Origin: Flectobacillus major DSM 103
GTDB taxonomy: Bacteria; Bacteroidota; Bacteroidia; Cytophagales; Spirosomataceae
Assembly: GCF_000427405.1 (NCBI RefSeq)
Contig: NZ_KE386491.1
Span: 2,277,001 to 2,341,000 of the forward strand
Length of the DNA: 64,000 nt
Reading direction: 5' to 3'
How positions within the stretch are numbered: position 1 is the first letter of the stretch; every line of letters begins with the position of its first letter. Below are positions 26,710-34,837 of the stretch, in pieces. Made by a program: the position numbers and the translations under genes. The notes below the pieces were generated by a model. That model saw nothing but the letters and a program-made list of their open reading frames with translations, was not told the DNA's origin and made no database searches.

Positions 26710-27717
26710 TTATTGATAAATACGTCCTTTCCAGTTGACTGCCACAGGCGAATAATAGAAAAGAATCATGGTTATTTGCCAAAAATTGGCGTATAGTTCG
26801 TACAAAAAAAGATGTTTTATTAAGTGATATTGCCTCAAAATCAAGATAGTGGGCAGTACTGTTATGGTTTGGTTGAGCCATTTCAAGAACCAAATCAATA
26901 GGGCTATTTTCCATGAAAAAAATAGAGCAATTACCCCCAAAATAGGTAACAATAGAGCTTGTAAAAACAACAACAGAACAATCCACCAAGGACATTGCAA
27001 CGCCCCAACCATCCAACGTTTGCGTTGATGCAAAAACTCTTTGAGCGTAGGCATTGGAAGCGTTTGGGCAAATACCTGACGATTAATATCATTGTTAAAA
27101 CCAAAGCCCCGCTTCACTACTTCATGAAACATGGCAAAATCTTCGGTAATAGAAAAAGGTACTTGGGCATACCCTCCTGTACTTTCGTAAGCTTGTCGAC
27201 TTATAGCCGAATTGTTGCCAAGACCTGTCAAGGGTAGTTTGATAGTGGCAGCTATTTTTAACAAAGTCAAAGCATGAAGCCAGTCTATCGACTGAAAATG
27301 ATGCCCTATTGTTGTACCTCTAATAGCCGTAACGCCAACCTGATGCCCAATCGTAGGATTTTCCTCAAAATGCCGAATCATACCTTTAGCCCAATCAGGA
27401 TTAACAACAACATCGGCATCGGTTATCAGAAAATATTTACCCGTTGATTTTTCATATAAATTAGCCAATACATTTGCTTTCCCACGTTGTCCATTAATAG
27501 TTTTGTGAATATTAATAAGTTCAAAATAAGGCTTATTAGCCACATAATCACTGACAAGCTGTGCCGTATTGTCTTCCGACTGGTCGTTGCCAATAAGCAC
27601 CTGCATTTGGCTTTTGGGGTAATCCAAGGCATCTATCGCTGTCAAGCATGATAAGATATTTTCTTGCTCATTTCTTGCTGCAATCCAAATACTGATTTTT
27701 GGATATTTCTTATTCAT
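26710..27717 (-). CDS. family 2 glycosyltransferase, membrane-bound
   Basis: About 335 residues from ATG 27717 (start MNKKYPKISIWIAARNEQ); a TTG codon 12 bases earlier is less likely. GT-A fold signatures: IAARNE near the start, LIGNDQSEDNT, the metal-binding DADVVVNP, the acceptor ED motif SITEDFAMF and the QRKRW box. Two or three C-terminal membrane segments follow (VLLLFLQALLLPILGVIALFF and after). This is a processive-type layout that transfers sugars to a lipid or growing glycan at the inner membrane. Last gene of a four-gene envelope operon. Confidence 0.87.
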   Translation of the reverse strand: MNKKYPKISIWIAARNEQENILSCLTAIDALDYPKSQMQVLIGNDQSEDNTAQLVSDYVANKPYFELINIHKTINGQRGKANVLANLYEKSTGKYFLITDADVVVNPDWAKGMIRHFEENPTIGHQVGVTAIRGTTIGHHFQSIDWLHALTLLKIAATIKLPLTGLGNNSAISRQAYESTGGYAQVPFSITEDFAMFHEVVKRGFGFNNDINRQVFAQTLPMPTLKEFLHQRKRWMVGALQCPWWIVLLLFLQALLLPILGVIALFFSWKIALLIWFLKWLNQTITVLPTILILRQYHLIKHLFLYELYANFWQITMILFYYSPVAVNWKGRIYQ

Positions 27718-27759
27718 GAACCTGCTCAATTGACTATTTTCTATAATATTTCGACAAAG

Positions 27760-28395
27760 CTATAAGGTTTTAAAGACAAATCCTTTTTCAGAGAAATATT
27801 CTATAAACCTTGGTAAAGCGTATCGCATATTTTTTTCAGCCTTCAAACTGTCGTGAAATACCACAATAGACCCGCTTTCGGTATATTGAATAGATTTTTG
27901 TAAAATTCGTTCGGGCGATAAATCTTTTGAAAAATCCCCTGTTAGGACATCCCACATAATAATTTCATGGGTAGGAATAATCTTTTGGGCTTGTATTTTT
28001 TTTATACGCCCATAAGGTGGCCGAAACTTGGGTTTATCTTGGTTTTGTACAAAAGAACTTGTTTTAATAATATGCTCACATTCCAGAAAATTCTGAAAAT
28101 ACAAAGTATCGTCGGTTTTCCAGCCATTCAAATGATTAAAGGTATGATTTCCAATCAAATGCCCATTGTCTACAACCTTCCGAAATATATCGGAATGCTT
28201 CCTGATGTTGTCGCCAATACAAAAAAAGCTTGCTTTTGCTTGATATGCAGACAAAGTCTCTAGCACAAATTCGGTTACTTCTGGAATAGGGCCATCATCG
28301 AAGGTCAAATAAATGCTTGGTGAAGTACTTGGTATACGCCAAGTCATTTCGGGATACACCGCCCGCATCAAGAAGTTGGTTTTGTAAATAAACAT
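27760..28395 (-). CDS. polysaccharide deacetylase (CE4/NodB)
   Basis: About 211 residues from ATG 28395 (MFIYKTNFLMRAVYP). A TTG-led extension to 28479 would overlap the preceding gene and is unlikely. NodB-homology motifs: TFDDGPIPE (catalytic Asp and metal Asp), HTFNH (metal histidines), RPPYG and a late VVFHDS. It removes N-acetyl groups from a surface or peptidoglycan-like sugar polymer. No signal peptide is visible, but the hydrophobic start could anchor it. It lies between two GT2 genes, so it probably modifies the glycan they make. Confidence 0.87.
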   Translation of the reverse strand: MFIYKTNFLMRAVYPEMTWRIPSTSPSIYLTFDDGPIPEVTEFVLETLSAYQAKASFFCIGDNIRKHSDIFRKVVDNGHLIGNHTFNHLNGWKTDDTLYFQNFLECEHIIKTSSFVQNQDKPKFRPPYGRIKKIQAQKIIPTHEIIMWDVLTGDFSKDLSPERILQKSIQYTESGSIVVFHDSLKAEKNMRYALPRFIEYFSEKGFVFKTL

Positions 28396-28432
28396 ACCGC
28401 AAGTTGTATTGGTCAAAATTTTTACAAAAATA

Positions 28433-29569
28433 CTATTCCAAATTTCTCCCTTTCCATTTATACCCTTTTCCTTGAGCAATTAATCCAAAAAAAGTAACAT
28501 AAAATGGATATATCACCTGTACCAAAGGAATATAGGCTATTAAGCGAGCGTAGCCTAGATAAATCAGCATGGCCGATAAAAAGACTATTTCAATACCTCC
28601 TTTTAGCAAAATAGCAATGATGAGTTGCCCCAAATTGATACTTTCTAAGGCAAAAAGTACTATCGAGCCTATAAAAAAGGCATTGGCTAAAAAGATAAAT
28701 ATGGCTAAAGCCGTTACTTTCCAGTCGTTATAATATTTCCATTTGCTAGCCCAACGTTTGCGTTGTTGATAAAAAGCCTTTAAGGTTGGTTGTGCATTGG
28801 TTTTTACGATGGTATCGGGGTTGGTCAAAAAATAAACATCGTTAGGATATTTTTGGGCTATTTTGTGCATCAAAAACTCATCATCGCCCGAGGCCAGTTG
28901 TTCGTTACCAACAAAACCATCAACCTCCCAAAATGCCTTTTGGGAATAGGCCAAATTGGCACCATTGCACATATTGGGTCGCTTCGCCAGCATGGCACAA
29001 GCCCCTGCACCAATCAAACTGGCAAACTCAATAATTTGGATTTTGTGCCAAAGCGAATCATGCTGCTCAAAAGTTACTGCGGCACTGATTAGTTGGGCAT
29101 TTTTGGCTCTATAAAATTGCTGAATGCCCAAAACCCAACGAGGCAAAACCCTACAATCGCCATCGGTTGTGATAATCAATTCGCCTGTGGCTTCGCTAAT
29201 GGCTTGGGAAATAGCCCTCTTTTTGGGGGAAGTATTGGTTTGATTGCTTGAATAAAGCAACCGTAAATGATATTTTGCCTTTGCAATATAAGCCTTTACC
29301 AAAGTATCTGTACCGTCGGTAGAGGCATCGTCTACCACAATAACTTCTATCAACGATAAGGGATATTGCTGTTGATTCAAATCGGCCAATAAGTTGAGAA
29401 TATTGGCGGCTTCGTTGCGTACAGGAATAATAACCGAGACTTTGGTATCTTTGGGTACACGCCTGTTTTTGGGGGAACAAAGCAGTACATATTTTGACCA
29501 AACTCCTAGCAAAACGCCATTGAGCAACGCATATAATCCAAGAATACTGATAAGAGGTATAAAAATCAT
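28433..29569 (-). CDS. family 2 glycosyltransferase with N-terminal membrane anchor
   Basis: About 378 residues from ATG 29569 (MIFIPLISILGLYALL). The ATG overlaps the stop of the upstream gene as ATGA (29569-29566), a sign of translational coupling; a longer GTG start at 29635 is rejected. The order is an N-terminal membrane helix, SVIIPVRNEAANI, VVDDASTDGT, the metal motif TDGDCRV, GDDEFL, QQRKRW, then two or three C-terminal membrane helices. The design matches N-acetylglucosaminyl-type membrane GT2 enzymes, and the neighbouring deacetylase favours an N-acetyl-hexosamine substrate (inference). Confidence 0.88.
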   Translation of the reverse strand: MIFIPLISILGLYALLNGVLLGVWSKYVLLCSPKNRRVPKDTKVSVIIPVRNEAANILNLLADLNQQQYPLSLIEVIVVDDASTDGTDTLVKAYIAKAKYHLRLLYSSNQTNTSPKKRAISQAISEATGELIITTDGDCRVLPRWVLGIQQFYRAKNAQLISAAVTFEQHDSLWHKIQIIEFASLIGAGACAMLAKRPNMCNGANLAYSQKAFWEVDGFVGNEQLASGDDEFLMHKIAQKYPNDVYFLTNPDTIVKTNAQPTLKAFYQQRKRWASKWKYYNDWKVTALAIFIFLANAFFIGSIVLFALESINLGQLIIAILLKGGIEIVFLSAMLIYLGYARLIAYIPLVQVIYPFYVTFFGLIAQGKGYKWKGRNLE

Positions 29570-30579
29570 TTTTTGGCAATAGTAAAAACAAATACACCCC
29601 CAACCACCACTGGCAATAAGATATTGATAAGCCACAGGCTGAGGGTTGCCGATACTACGGCAGACACATTGACATGGTAGTAAGTAAAGAAATAAACCGC
29701 CGAAAATTCTCGAATACCCAAATCGCTGATAAAGTTAAAAGCGGGAATTATGGTTTTGCTTAAAAATACCAATGATACCACAGTAAGTAGGTCTAGCAAG
29801 GGCAAATCGACATGACAAATCTTCAAAACAACCACAAACTGTACACTAAAAGTAAGATAACGCAAAAAAGCAATCCATTGAGTACTTATAATTTCTGACC
29901 ATGAATATGTAGCTATGATATAAAAATATTGTTGAAGATAACTATACCAACGGGCATGGCTCAAATATTGACTCAGGGCATTGCGACTTACATATAACCC
30001 CAAAAGCACCATAAAAAATAGTCCACAACAGCCCAATACGATACCTTCTAGGTTGTTCCAAAGATGAAATTGAGCAACTAAACGCCACAATGCCACACAG
30101 CCCAATACCAGCGACACATAAAATTGTAAGGCATTGCCTAGCAATATAGCCCCAATACTAGCCGAGCGGTTTTTGTGGGTGAGTTTCCAGATTCGTCCCG
30201 CAATGTCGCCCATGTTGGCAGGCGTAATAAAGCTCAACGACAGGCCCAATAACACCGACTGATAAGCTGCCCAGAAAGACATTGGTTCTATTTTTTGGGC
30301 TAATAATTGCCATTTTCTGGCCTCTAAGCCCCAATTGACCAGCATTAATACAAAAACGGCTACAAAAGCCAAAACATTATTGAGTGTCCAAGTTTGTGAC
30401 AAAGCACCTAGTAAATCGGCTATACCTTGTTGTTTTTCAGCGAATTTCTGTTGTAAAGCCCAAAGAATCCCTACGAAAACAAGGATTTTGCCTAGTCCTA
30501 CTATCCATTTTTTAGGCGATTTTATCAGAGAATCTATCAATATTTTACACGGTTTAATGTTTACCTTTGTATTCATCAA
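29566..30579 (-). CDS. flippase-like membrane protein (lysylphosphatidylglycerol synthase TM domain)
   Basis: A 337-residue protein with about eight membrane helices (first at about 28-45, last FTIAKK end). It matches the UPF0104/LPG-synthetase transmembrane family: a conserved SFITPANMGDIAGRIWKL stretch near 155 and FNFISDLGIREFSAVYFF near the C-terminus. Such proteins are usually annotated as flippase-like and accompany glycosyltransferases. First gene of the envelope operon, translationally coupled to the next GT2 gene, and divergent from ruvC with only 54 bases between. The start may be either of two adjacent ATGs. Confidence 0.82.
   Translation of the reverse strand: MMNTKVNIKPCKILIDSLIKSPKKWIVGLGKILVFVGILWALQQKFAEKQQGIADLLGALSQTWTLNNVLAFVAVFVLMLVNWGLEARKWQLLAQKIEPMSFWAAYQSVLLGLSLSFITPANMGDIAGRIWKLTHKNRSASIGAILLGNALQFYVSLVLGCVALWRLVAQFHLWNNLEGIVLGCCGLFFMVLLGLYVSRNALSQYLSHARWYSYLQQYFYIIATYSWSEIISTQWIAFLRYLTFSVQFVVVLKICHVDLPLLDLLTVVSLVFLSKTIIPAFNFISDLGIREFSAVYFFTYYHVNVSAVVSATLSLWLINILLPVVVGGVFVFTIAKK
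30562..30569 (+). promoter_or_regulatory. candidate -7 box for ruvC
   Basis: TACCTTTG matches TAnnTTTG exactly and would start transcription near 30576, about 58 bases before the ruvC ATG. It overlaps the first codons of the divergent flippase-like gene. No good TTG element is found at the expected upstream distance. Confidence 0.3.
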
Positions 30580-30633
30580 TCATTTACTTGGCAAGTTTTC
30601 TTTTGGATTTTAAAGAAAAATGCAACCCAAATT

Positions 30634-31197
30634 ATGGCAGAAATATTAGAGAAAATTATTTTAGGAGTTGACCCCGGTACTCGATTTATGGGTTACGGAG
30701 TCATTTTGGTACAACGAGGCAATATATCTGTTTTACAGTATGGGGTAATTAATGTTAGCAAATATACTACCCAAGAATTGAAATTGAAGAAAATTTATGA
30801 ACGAATCATAGGTATCATCGAAGAATTCACGCCCGACGAAATGGCAATTGAAGCTCCTTTTTTTGGAAAAAACGTTCAGTCGATGCTCAAGCTTGGGCGT
30901 GCTCAGGGGGTGGTTATGGCGGCGGCTTTGTCTCGACAAATTCCTATTGTTGAATACTCGCCCAAAACCGTTAAGCAGTCGGTAACGGGCAATGGTAACG
31001 CTTCAAAAGAGCAAGTAGCCAGTATGCTCGACCACCTCTTGAAAATGAAACTTGAACCTACGATGTTCGATGCCACCGATGCCCTTGGTATTGCGGTATG
31101 TCATCATTTTCATGGCAACAATATTATGCCTACCAATAAGGGTACTAAAAAAGGCTGGGGGGCATTTGTCAACGAAAACCCCGAAAGAATCAAATAA
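30634..31197 (+). CDS. ruvC: Holliday junction endonuclease RuvC
   Basis: A 187-residue RNase H-fold resolvase. Catalytic acidic residues are visible in LGVDPGTRFMGYG (D13), MAIEAPFFGKN (Glu), and FDATDALGIAVCHH (Asp pair). KLGRAQGVVMAAAL is the typical central helix. With RuvAB it cuts Holliday junctions in recombinational repair. ruvA and ruvB are not adjacent, which is common in this phylum. The C-terminal tail of about 25 basic residues is slightly longer than in E. coli. Confidence 0.96.
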   Translation: MAEILEKIILGVDPGTRFMGYGVILVQRGNISVLQYGVINVSKYTTQELKLKKIYERIIGIIEEFTPDEMAIEAPFFGKNVQSMLKLGRAQGVVMAAALSRQIPIVEYSPKTVKQSVTGNGNASKEQVASMLDHLLKMKLEPTMFDATDALGIAVCHHFHGNNIMPTNKGTKKGWGAFVNENPERIK

Positions 31198-31293
31198 TAC
31201 CTCAGATTAACGATTTACAATGGTTGACGTTTTTGCCATTTACCTTGCTTCTTAGCACTTTAGGTTGTTCAATATTCAATAACCCTTTTTTCT

Positions 31294-32526
31294 ATGCGAC
31301 ACCTACTATTACTTGTATGGTTGATATTGTTGGTGTCTTTTCAGTCACTAGCCCAGCTTTCGTATAAGCAAGGTATTTCGACGATTGGTATAAAACCTTC
31401 AGCCTCTTTGGTTACATTGGGTTTTCCGCAATCTATTCGCTCGGTCGATGGCTATGGGCAGCAGCCTATGGCGAATTTCCCTTATCCTTTTTTTTCGCTT
31501 CCTGCCAATTTTCGGGTCAATAAACAGGGGTCTACCGAAGTTTATGGGCTAGTAGGCTCGTTTGATTTGGGCGTTAATTATAGCAAGCTTCTCAAAAACA
31601 ATCATATTTTCAAAGCAGAAATAGGGATTCATTATTCGCAATCACCGCATAGCTATTCGCTCGATAGCCCCTATCAGTTTTTTATCAAAAACAAACAAGC
31701 GGCCTCTTGGCATAATACCATCGCTACAACGGGCTACTCGGTTGGTATAATGTACACATCGGCCTCGAAAGGTCGGCGGGGTTTGGGCGAAATGCGCAAC
31801 TACATAGAACTAGGGGCTAGAACGCTCAATTTATATAGCAAGTCGGCCAAAGACAATGATAGTTGGGTTTTTAACGGACAAGGGTTTAGTATTGAAAGCC
31901 ATATCACACAGCCCAAAAGTAATATGATTACGCTTGAACTAGGCAAAACCTTTTGGCGACCAGCCGACGATATGCGGTCGTTGTCGTTTGGTATCAGAAT
32001 TGGGATTCCGTTCGATAAAATGGTTGAAAATACCATTATTGGCTACCAAGGGAATAATCCTACTGGTGCAAATATTATTACCGAAGATGTTGGCTACCTT
32101 GGTTTTCAAATGAGTTATAACTTACCGATAAAGCAAATTTCACGCCCAATCAGAGAACACAAAACCCAAAGGCAATTTTGTGATATGCAACGCGAGGTAT
32201 TGGTAAAAAAACAATTTGTAGTTCATTCGTTGGTATTACCGCTAGAATTATTTGACCACGAAAATGAAGATGGAGATATTGTTTCGGTATGTTTTAATGG
32301 GAAATATATTTTAGAAAAACATCTATTAACCAACAAGCCTAAGCTACTAGATATTTCTTTGGAAAGCGATAGCAAGAATATTCTGACCATTTTTGCCAAC
32401 AATACAGGCAAAGAAGGAGCAAATACCACTGCTTTAAGGTTCAAAATCAATGACAAAGTAGAACAGATTATTTTGTATGCCGACAAGAAATCATCAGAAG
32501 CAATAGAGTTTGTTTACATTCCCTAA
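31294..32526 (+). CDS. secreted/outer-membrane protein of unknown function
   Basis: A 410-residue protein with a Sec signal peptide (residues 1-20, ends SLAQ). Residues about 25-285 alternate polar and aromatic residues in the manner of an outer-membrane beta-barrel (repeated glycine/aromatic strand ends, IELGARTLN, MITLELGKTFW). Residues about 305-410 form a separate beta domain with FDHENEDGDIVSVCFNG and NTTALRFKINDK; similar DGD-x-V-x-L/V-x-x-N-G domains recur in secreted Cytophagales proteins of unknown role (family knowledge). The gene follows ruvC by 96 bases. I cannot assign a function. Confidence 0.7.
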   Translation: MRHLLLLVWLILLVSFQSLAQLSYKQGISTIGIKPSASLVTLGFPQSIRSVDGYGQQPMANFPYPFFSLPANFRVNKQGSTEVYGLVGSFDLGVNYSKLLKNNHIFKAEIGIHYSQSPHSYSLDSPYQFFIKNKQAASWHNTIATTGYSVGIMYTSASKGRRGLGEMRNYIELGARTLNLYSKSAKDNDSWVFNGQGFSIESHITQPKSNMITLELGKTFWRPADDMRSLSFGIRIGIPFDKMVENTIIGYQGNNPTGANIITEDVGYLGFQMSYNLPIKQISRPIREHKTQRQFCDMQREVLVKKQFVVHSLVLPLELFDHENEDGDIVSVCFNGKYILEKHLLTNKPKLLDISLESDSKNILTIFANNTGKEGANTTALRFKINDKVEQIILYADKKSSEAIEFVYIP

Positions 32527-32545
32527 AATGCCTTTACCCACTTTT

Positions 32546-32604
32546 ACACATACTTACACAAAATCCCAGTCATTTTCTTTGTGCAATTTCGTGTAAGTAT
32601 GTGT
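32546..32604. terminator. 14-bp perfect inverted repeat between convergent genes
   Basis: ACACATACTTACAC (32546-32559) and GTGTAAGTATGTGT (32591-32604) pair perfectly around a 31-base loop. The element ends 6 bases from the stop of the DUF255 gene and starts 20 bases after the preceding stop. It is likely a bidirectional terminator or RNA-stabilising hairpin; a U-tract is missing. Confidence 0.5.
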
Positions 32605-32610
32605 CTACTA

Positions 32611-34590
32611 TTAGCCCAAAATTTGTAGCCAAGCTTCCTCTACTGTTTGTACAGGCAGCTTACAAGTTTTGTTATAGCAAACGTAAATATTGGTTTGTTC
32701 TGACAATGCTACGCGGTTTTCTAGTAAAGGTAAATCACTTTTGAGTTTTGTACCTGACAACACTTTATTAGGATAATAGCGTTCTTCTAGCTTTGCCCGC
32801 ACTTTGAGGCAATTCACCCCTACAATTGCTATTTCGGCTGTTGGAGTTACCATTTGCGTAGCCAAACAAGCCCAATTAGATAAGTAATCGGCATTTTTGA
32901 ATACCAAGCTCTTTACCTTTGCCAGCATCAGATAAGCTATATCTACAAAATCCTGTCTATCCAAAATCAACCCTAGTGTATATAAATTACGAGCCATCAT
33001 TGAATTAGAACTTGGAATAACGTTGTCAAAAAGCTCTTTTTTACGAGCAATCAAAGCCTCGGCATTTTGGTCGGTAAAGAAAAATAATTCATCTTCTTCA
33101 TCCCAAAAATTCTGGTACACATAAATCATAAGTTTTTCGGCAATATGTAACCACTTTTCATCAAAAGTTACCTGATACAAACTGGTATAGGCATCTATAA
33201 CGGCTGCATAGTCTTCTAAAAATCCTTGTATTTTGGCTTCACCATTTTTGTAAGAATGCCATAACTGGCTATCCAACAACATTTTGTCTTTAATAAAATG
33301 AGCATTTTTTAGGGCTAATACCAAGAAGTCTTCTTCTCCAAAAACACGATACGCATCTACCAACCCTTTGAGAGCCAAGCCATTCCATGAGCAGAGGATT
33401 TTATCATCGAGCCCTGGGCGAATTCTCTGTTCACGTGCTGCTAGTAATTTGGCATTTTGTTCCTTGAAATCGGAATTCAGAAAAGTGTGATTTTTCCAAA
33501 GAATATTTACCCCATGCTCCCAATTGCCTGTATCTGTAACCTGATATGCACGGCAATATTGTACCGAATCAGCCCCAAGAATAGCATCAATTTCGGCCTT
33601 AGTCCATACATAATATTTACCCTCTTCGCCTTCTGAGTCGGCATCTAAAGCTGAATAAAATCCGCCTTCTGGACTTGTCATTTCTCGGGATAGCCACCCG
33701 ATTGTTTCGTATACAGTTTGCTGATAAATAGGCAATTGTGTAAGTAAATATGCTTCGGCATAAACACTCAACAATTGGCCATTGTCATATAGCATTTTTT
33801 CAAAATGCGGACAAAACCATTCACCATCTACCGAGTATCGGGCAAAGCCACCACCTATCTGGTCGTAAATGCCCCCCATGGTAATCTTATTGAGCGTAAG
33901 CGTAAGGTGTTCTAAGGCTTTTTCTTTGGCACTAGGATTGTCATGAATATAACGCATCAAAAATAACCAAATAGAAGGCATCGGAAACTTGGGTGAACGC
34001 TCAAAACCTCCCCAAGTGGGGTCGAAAGAATGAGCTAATTTTTGGTACATAATATCCAATTCTTCACTTTCAAAAGCTGGACTTTCGGCTACCAAACCAT
34101 ATTTTTCTGTTTCTAAAGAAATCATATTACTGGTAAACCCCTCTGCCGACTTCTGAATATCGGGCAAGTGATTCTGAAACCCTTCACTTACAGCGTATAA
34201 AAGACGTTTCCAGTTTTGAGGAGGAAAATATGTTCCTCCATAAAAAGGCTTTCCGTCGGGCATCAAAAATACATTTAAAGGCCAGCCACCATTCACTCCC
34301 ATTGCTTGAACGGCATCCATATAAATGGCATCTACATCGGGGCGTTCTTCTCTATCTACCTTAATATTGACAAAATGTTCGTTCATGATTTGAGCCAACT
34401 CTTCATTTTCAAAACTCTCACGCTCCATTACATGGCACCAATGACACGCCGAATAGCCAATACTTACTAAAATAGGCTTATTTTCAGCCCGAGCTTTACT
34501 AAATGCCTCTTGTCCCCAAGCATACCAATCCACTGGATTATGAGCATGCTGAAGCAGGTACGGAGAGGTTTCCTTTCCTAAATGATTCAT
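32611..34590 (-). CDS. DUF255 thioredoxin-domain protein (YyaL/SSP411 type)
   Basis: A 659-residue protein. The N-terminal thioredoxin-like domain has the signature NPVDWYAW and the redox motif ACHWCHVM (C49, C52), then [23 protein letters not shown] in pieces typical of the family. The rest (about 190-640) is an alpha/alpha barrel resembling N-acylglucosamine 2-epimerase or glycosidase folds, with [17 protein letters not shown] and [10 protein letters not shown]. There is no signal peptide, so it is cytoplasmic. The true activity of the family is unknown. Length is normal. Confidence 0.9.
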   Translation of the reverse strand: MNHLGKETSPYLLQHAHNPVDWYAWGQEAFSKARAENKPILVSIGYSACHWCHVMERESFENEELAQIMNEHFVNIKVDREERPDVDAIYMDAVQAMGVNGGWPLNVFLMPDGKPFYGGTYFPPQNWKRLLYAVSEGFQNHLPDIQKSAEGFTSNMISLETEKYGLVAESPAFESEELDIMYQKLAHSFDPTWGGFERSPKFPMPSIWLFLMRYIHDNPSAKEKALEHLTLTLNKITMGGIYDQIGGGFARYSVDGEWFCPHFEKMLYDNGQLLSVYAEAYLLTQLPIYQQTVYETIGWLSREMTSPEGGFYSALDADSEGEEGKYYVWTKAEIDAILGADSVQYCRAYQVTDTGNWEHGVNILWKNHTFLNSDFKEQNAKLLAAREQRIRPGLDDKILCSWNGLALKGLVDAYRVFGEEDFLVLALKNAHFIKDKMLLDSQLWHSYKNGEAKIQGFLEDYAAVIDAYTSLYQVTFDEKWLHIAEKLMIYVYQNFWDEEDELFFFTDQNAEALIARKKELFDNVIPSSNSMMARNLYTLGLILDRQDFVDIAYLMLAKVKSLVFKNADYLSNWACLATQMVTPTAEIAIVGVNCLKVRAKLEERYYPNKVLSGTKLKSDLPLLENRVALSEQTNIYVCYNKTCKLPVQTVEEAWLQILG

Positions 34591-34676
34591 ATCTTTGATG
34601 TTTTATATAAATGAATGGTTAATTTTCTGTTTAAGGCAACGAGGTGTTCAGTATTACAAGCATTAAGTTTGTAATG

Positions 34677-34774
34677 TACAAAAGTTGAAGTAATTGGCTG
34701 TTTAGGTAAATGGATAAAAGGGCTGTAGTATTCATAAAATCTACGCCCATAGTCAAGAATCCTCAACTTTTGTA
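34677..34774. repeat. 12-bp inverted repeat in the gap upstream of the DUF255 gene
   Basis: TACAAAAGTTGA (34677-34688) and TCAACTTTTGTA (34763-34774) are perfect complements 74 bases apart. The gap lies between the DUF255 gene start and the T9SS protein stop, both minus strand. It could form the stem of a leader or 3' structure; no coding sequence is credible here. Confidence 0.35.
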
Positions 34775-34837
34775 ATGCTTTATTTATCAAAAAAATCTTA
34801 TTTTATGCTAGTGTTTATGACTAAAATATACACTCAA

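Noticed and set aside
28396-28479. N-terminal extension of the polysaccharide deacetylase from a TTG codon
   Set aside because: It overlaps the upstream GT2 gene, and the family start fits ATG 28395.
34587-34790. 67-codon ORF on the minus strand upstream of the DUF255 gene
   Set aside because: It overlaps the DUF255 start codon, and its composition is not protein-like; the region holds an inverted repeat instead.
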